Shown here: one piece after another, positions 5,610-7,206 of the stretch
Layout of the letters: the number at the start of each line of letters is the position of its first letter
Position numbering within the stretch: the first letter of the stretch is position 1
Source: Deltaproteobacteria bacterium
GTDB taxonomy: Bacteria; Myxococcota_A; UBA9160; SMWR01
DNA: 7,206 bases
NCBI GenBank assembly: GCA_019313605.1
Contig: JAFDAW010000136.1
Location: forward strand, 1 to 7,206
Direction: 5' to 3'
Position numbers and translations under genes: made by a program
The notes under the pieces: model-generated
What the model was told of the DNA's origin: nothing
What the model saw: the letters and a program-made list of their open reading frames with translations, nothing else
Database searches by the model: none

Positions 5610-6533
5610 CTACGCGCGCGGTCCCAGCTCGACCGCGAGCGTGGATCCGATCTCGGTGTGGGCGAATTCGAATCCGATGTCGAGCATGCGCTGGGGGATG
5701 CAGCGGCGACTGCCGAGCAATTCGTCGCTGAGGCCGCCGAGCGCGGTTCGCAACGCCAGCGCGGGTACGGGCAGCAGGCACGGCCGGTGCAGCGTCCGAG
5801 CGATCTCGCTGGCGAGTTCCGCGTTTCGAATCGGGCGAGGGGCGACGACGTTGATGGCGCCGTGCAAGCTGCTGTCCCGCATCGCGCGGCGAATCATGCC
5901 CACCGCGTCGTCGATCTGGATCCACGGCACCCACTGCTTTCCGTCGCCCATGCGGCCCCCGAAGCCAAAGCGAAAGGGCAGGGCCATCATCGGAAGCGCC
6001 CCGGCGTTGCGCGCCAGCACGATCCCGGTTCGCAGCGAAACGACCCGCAGCGATTCCGCGGCCGTCGCGGCCGCCGCCTCCCACTGCTGGCAGATCTCCG
6101 AGAGGAAGCCCGACCCCGAGCCCGCAGACTCGTCGAGCACTTCCTCTCCACGCGATCCATAGAAACCCACGGCGGATGCGCACACGAAAGACGTTGGGCG
6201 ATCCGCGGAGGGTGCCGATCGGAGTGCCTCCGCGATCAATTGCGTCGAATCGATCCGGCTGCTCGCAAGCTTGCGCCGACGGGATGCCGTGAGCGGGCCG
6301 CCGAAGACCGGTTCGCCCGCGAGATGGACCACCGACGAGCAGTCGCGGAGCGCATCATCGGGGAGGTGGATGCCGTCCCAGCGGAGTCGCTCGATGTCTG
6401 AGTCGGCAGAACCGCCAGCGGCGGCCGCACTGCGCGACAGGATCCGCACCGGGATGCGCGATGCGCGCAGGGATTCGACGAGGCGACCTCCGATCAGCCC
6501 GGTGCCACCCGAGATCAGGACGCGATCACCCAT
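5610..6533 (-). CDS. TIGR01777-type NAD(P)-binding epimerase-like oxidoreductase (SDR39U1/YfcH family)
   Basis: A 307-aa soluble protein of the extended/atypical short-chain dehydrogenase superfamily. The Rossmann dinucleotide motif GGTGLIG is at 9-15 near the N-terminus. Further family blocks are VVHLAGEPV (68-76), RRRKLASSRIDSTQLI (85-100), CASAVGFYGSRGEE (118-131, with Y125 in the catalytic Tyr region), SLRTGIVLARNAGALPMM (166-183), WVPWIQIDDAVGMI (201-214) and a C-terminal RRCIPQRMLDIGFEFAH (276-292). The domain order and length match the family (about 300 aa). Its substrate is not established for any close homologue I know. The start is ATG 6533, overlapping the upstream aminotransferase gene by 8 nt, with no clear Shine-Dalgarno, as expected for coupled translation. 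An in-frame ATG at 6584 would add 17 residues that merely re-read the upstream gene. The stop is TAG. Confidence 0.92.
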   Translation of the reverse strand: MGDRVLISGGTGLIGGRLVESLRASRIPVRILSRSAAAAGGSADSDIERLRWDGIHLPDDALRDCSSVVHLAGEPVFGGPLTASRRRKLASSRIDSTQLIAEALRSAPSADRPTSFVCASAVGFYGSRGEEVLDESAGSGSGFLSEICQQWEAAAATAAESLRVVSLRTGIVLARNAGALPMMALPFRFGFGGRMGDGKQWVPWIQIDDAVGMIRRAMRDSSLHGAINVVAPRPIRNAELASEIARTLHRPCLLPVPALALRTALGGLSDELLGSRRCIPQRMLDIGFEFAHTEIGSTLAVELGPRA

Positions 6534-7206
6534 CCGTTGCCAGGGTGTCTGCGAGCCGCGCACTCCAGGGCCCCGGCCGTCCATCCCCGACCTTTCGATC
6601 GTTTAGCCGGGTGATCGGTCGCGCACCGCGCACGGCGTTGACAGCGATGAGTTCCGCCGCGTCGAGCAACTCGGACTTCGCGATGTCGCGCTGCTCGATC
6701 TCGGAAATCCGCTCGAGTGCGATGGTTCGCGCGATGCCCGCGACCGCACCGCTCGCGATGGGTGGCGTCGAGAGTGCGCCCTCTCGCGACACGACGAATA
6801 GATTGCTGTTGGCGCCTTCGATCAGCCGCTCGGTTGCGTCCAGCAATACCGCCTCGTCGACTCCGGCAGCGCGCGCGTCTTCCGCGGCGAGCGACAGGGT
6901 CAGTCGGCTCGAGACCTTCATGCCATTGGCGAGTGAGGCGCCGTCGTGTGGTAGCGCGACGATGATTGCGGACCATTCGCTCGGATCCTTCCCGAGCTTG
7001 CGTGCGACGCCAACCAGATGGGTTGCCCCGTCAGTGTCGCGACTGACCTGCAGTCGAATGACGCCTTCGCCGTCGGGTAGCGCCGCCTCGCCGAGGTCCG
7101 CGATGGCTCGCCGAATCGTCGCTTCGGCAATTTCCCCGAGGCGCAGTGCCTTCGCGCCGTGCTGAAGTCGCAGGACGTGTCGATCTACGAACCTTGGATG
7201 TCCGGC
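6526..7206 (-). CDS. Class IV PLP-dependent aminotransferase/lyase, PabC-like (partial, N-terminus beyond right edge)
   Basis: The reading frame is open from the window edge (7206) to TGA at 6528..6526, giving 226 residues without a start codon in view, so the gene is truncated by the window. The fold type IV pattern is clear. F-V-D-R-H-V-L-R-L-x-x-G-A-x-x-L (6-21) is the usual N-terminal block. GMKVSSRL (95-102) carries the probable PLP Schiff-base lysine K97. DEAVLLD...ERLIEGANSNLFVV (117-139) has the conserved acidic residue E130. AGIAR (156-160) is in the phosphate-binding region, and NAVRGARPITRLNDR (190-204) is typical of the end of the domain. The family includes 4-amino-4-deoxychorismate lyase (folate synthesis), D-amino acid and branched-chain aminotransferases. 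The N-A-V-R-G-x-x-P-I element leans towards the PabC type, but the substrate-deciding residues are not conclusive. It overlaps the epimerase-like gene by 8 nt. Confidence 0.88.
   Translation of the reverse strand, partial: AGHPRFVDRHVLRLQHGAKALRLGEIAEATIRRAIADLGEAALPDGEGVIRLQVSRDTDGATHLVGVARKLGKDPSEWSAIIVALPHDGASLANGMKVSSRLTLSLAAEDARAAGVDEAVLLDATERLIEGANSNLFVVSREGALSTPPIASGAVAGIARTIALERISEIEQRDIAKSELLDAAELIAVNAVRGARPITRLNDRKVGDGRPGPWSARLADTLATDG

Noticed and set aside
5589..7165. Plus-strand frames 5589-6401 and 6461-7165
   Set aside because: They are shadows of the epimerase-like and aminotransferase genes, both of which show multiple family motifs on the minus strand.
1..7206. CRISPR, transposon, prophage or other defence system
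   Set aside because: No spaced direct repeats, terminal inverted repeats, transposase or phage-type proteins were found; the genes are housekeeping or metabolic types.

Overview
The window is GC-rich, tightly packed chromosomal DNA from a Gram-negative-type bacterium. Two proteins carry classical signal peptides, there is a heme A synthase (so an aa3-type or related terminal oxidase is expected), and several gene junctions are spaced for translational coupling. The mix (arsenosugar-type radical SAM enzyme, DUF3047, Ala/Asp-rich exported cyclophilin, stand-alone GGDEF-like protein) would suit a proteobacterium or a myxobacterial/deltaproteobacterial lineage. That placement is inference; no rRNA or marker gene fixes it. 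I saw no tRNA, rRNA, insertion sequence, CRISPR array or integration signature.

Left part (1-3367), all on the minus strand and read from high to low coordinates: exported cyclophilin-type peptidyl-prolyl isomerase, DUF3047 protein with signal peptide, ArsS-type radical SAM enzyme, TVP38/TMEM64 membrane protein, then the first 19 codons of what looks like a mercuric-reductase-like FAD oxidoreductase running off the left edge. Gaps are 17, -11, 54 and 17 nt, so this is probably one transcription unit. The arsS, TVP38 and oxidoreductase trio suggests arsenic (organoarsenical) or related thiol/metal chemistry. The last junction carries a perfect 8-bp hairpin that holds both the TVP38 stop codon and the Shine-Dalgarno of the next gene.

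Middle part (3468-5511): an unrecognised 158-aa soluble protein and heme A synthase (ctaA) on the minus strand, and, divergent from ctaA, a small 151-aa plus-strand protein that looks like a GGDEF domain whose signature has decayed. Only about 80 nt separate ctaA from this gene.

Right part (5610-7206): on the minus strand, a class IV PLP aminotransferase/lyase (PabC-like, N-terminus outside the window) followed by a TIGR01777-type NAD(P)-binding epimerase-like protein. The two genes overlap by 8 nt (ATGGGTGA). The epimerase-like gene ends tail-to-tail with the GGDEF-like gene, with a GC-rich hairpin between them. No gene-free stretch exceeds about 100 bases.
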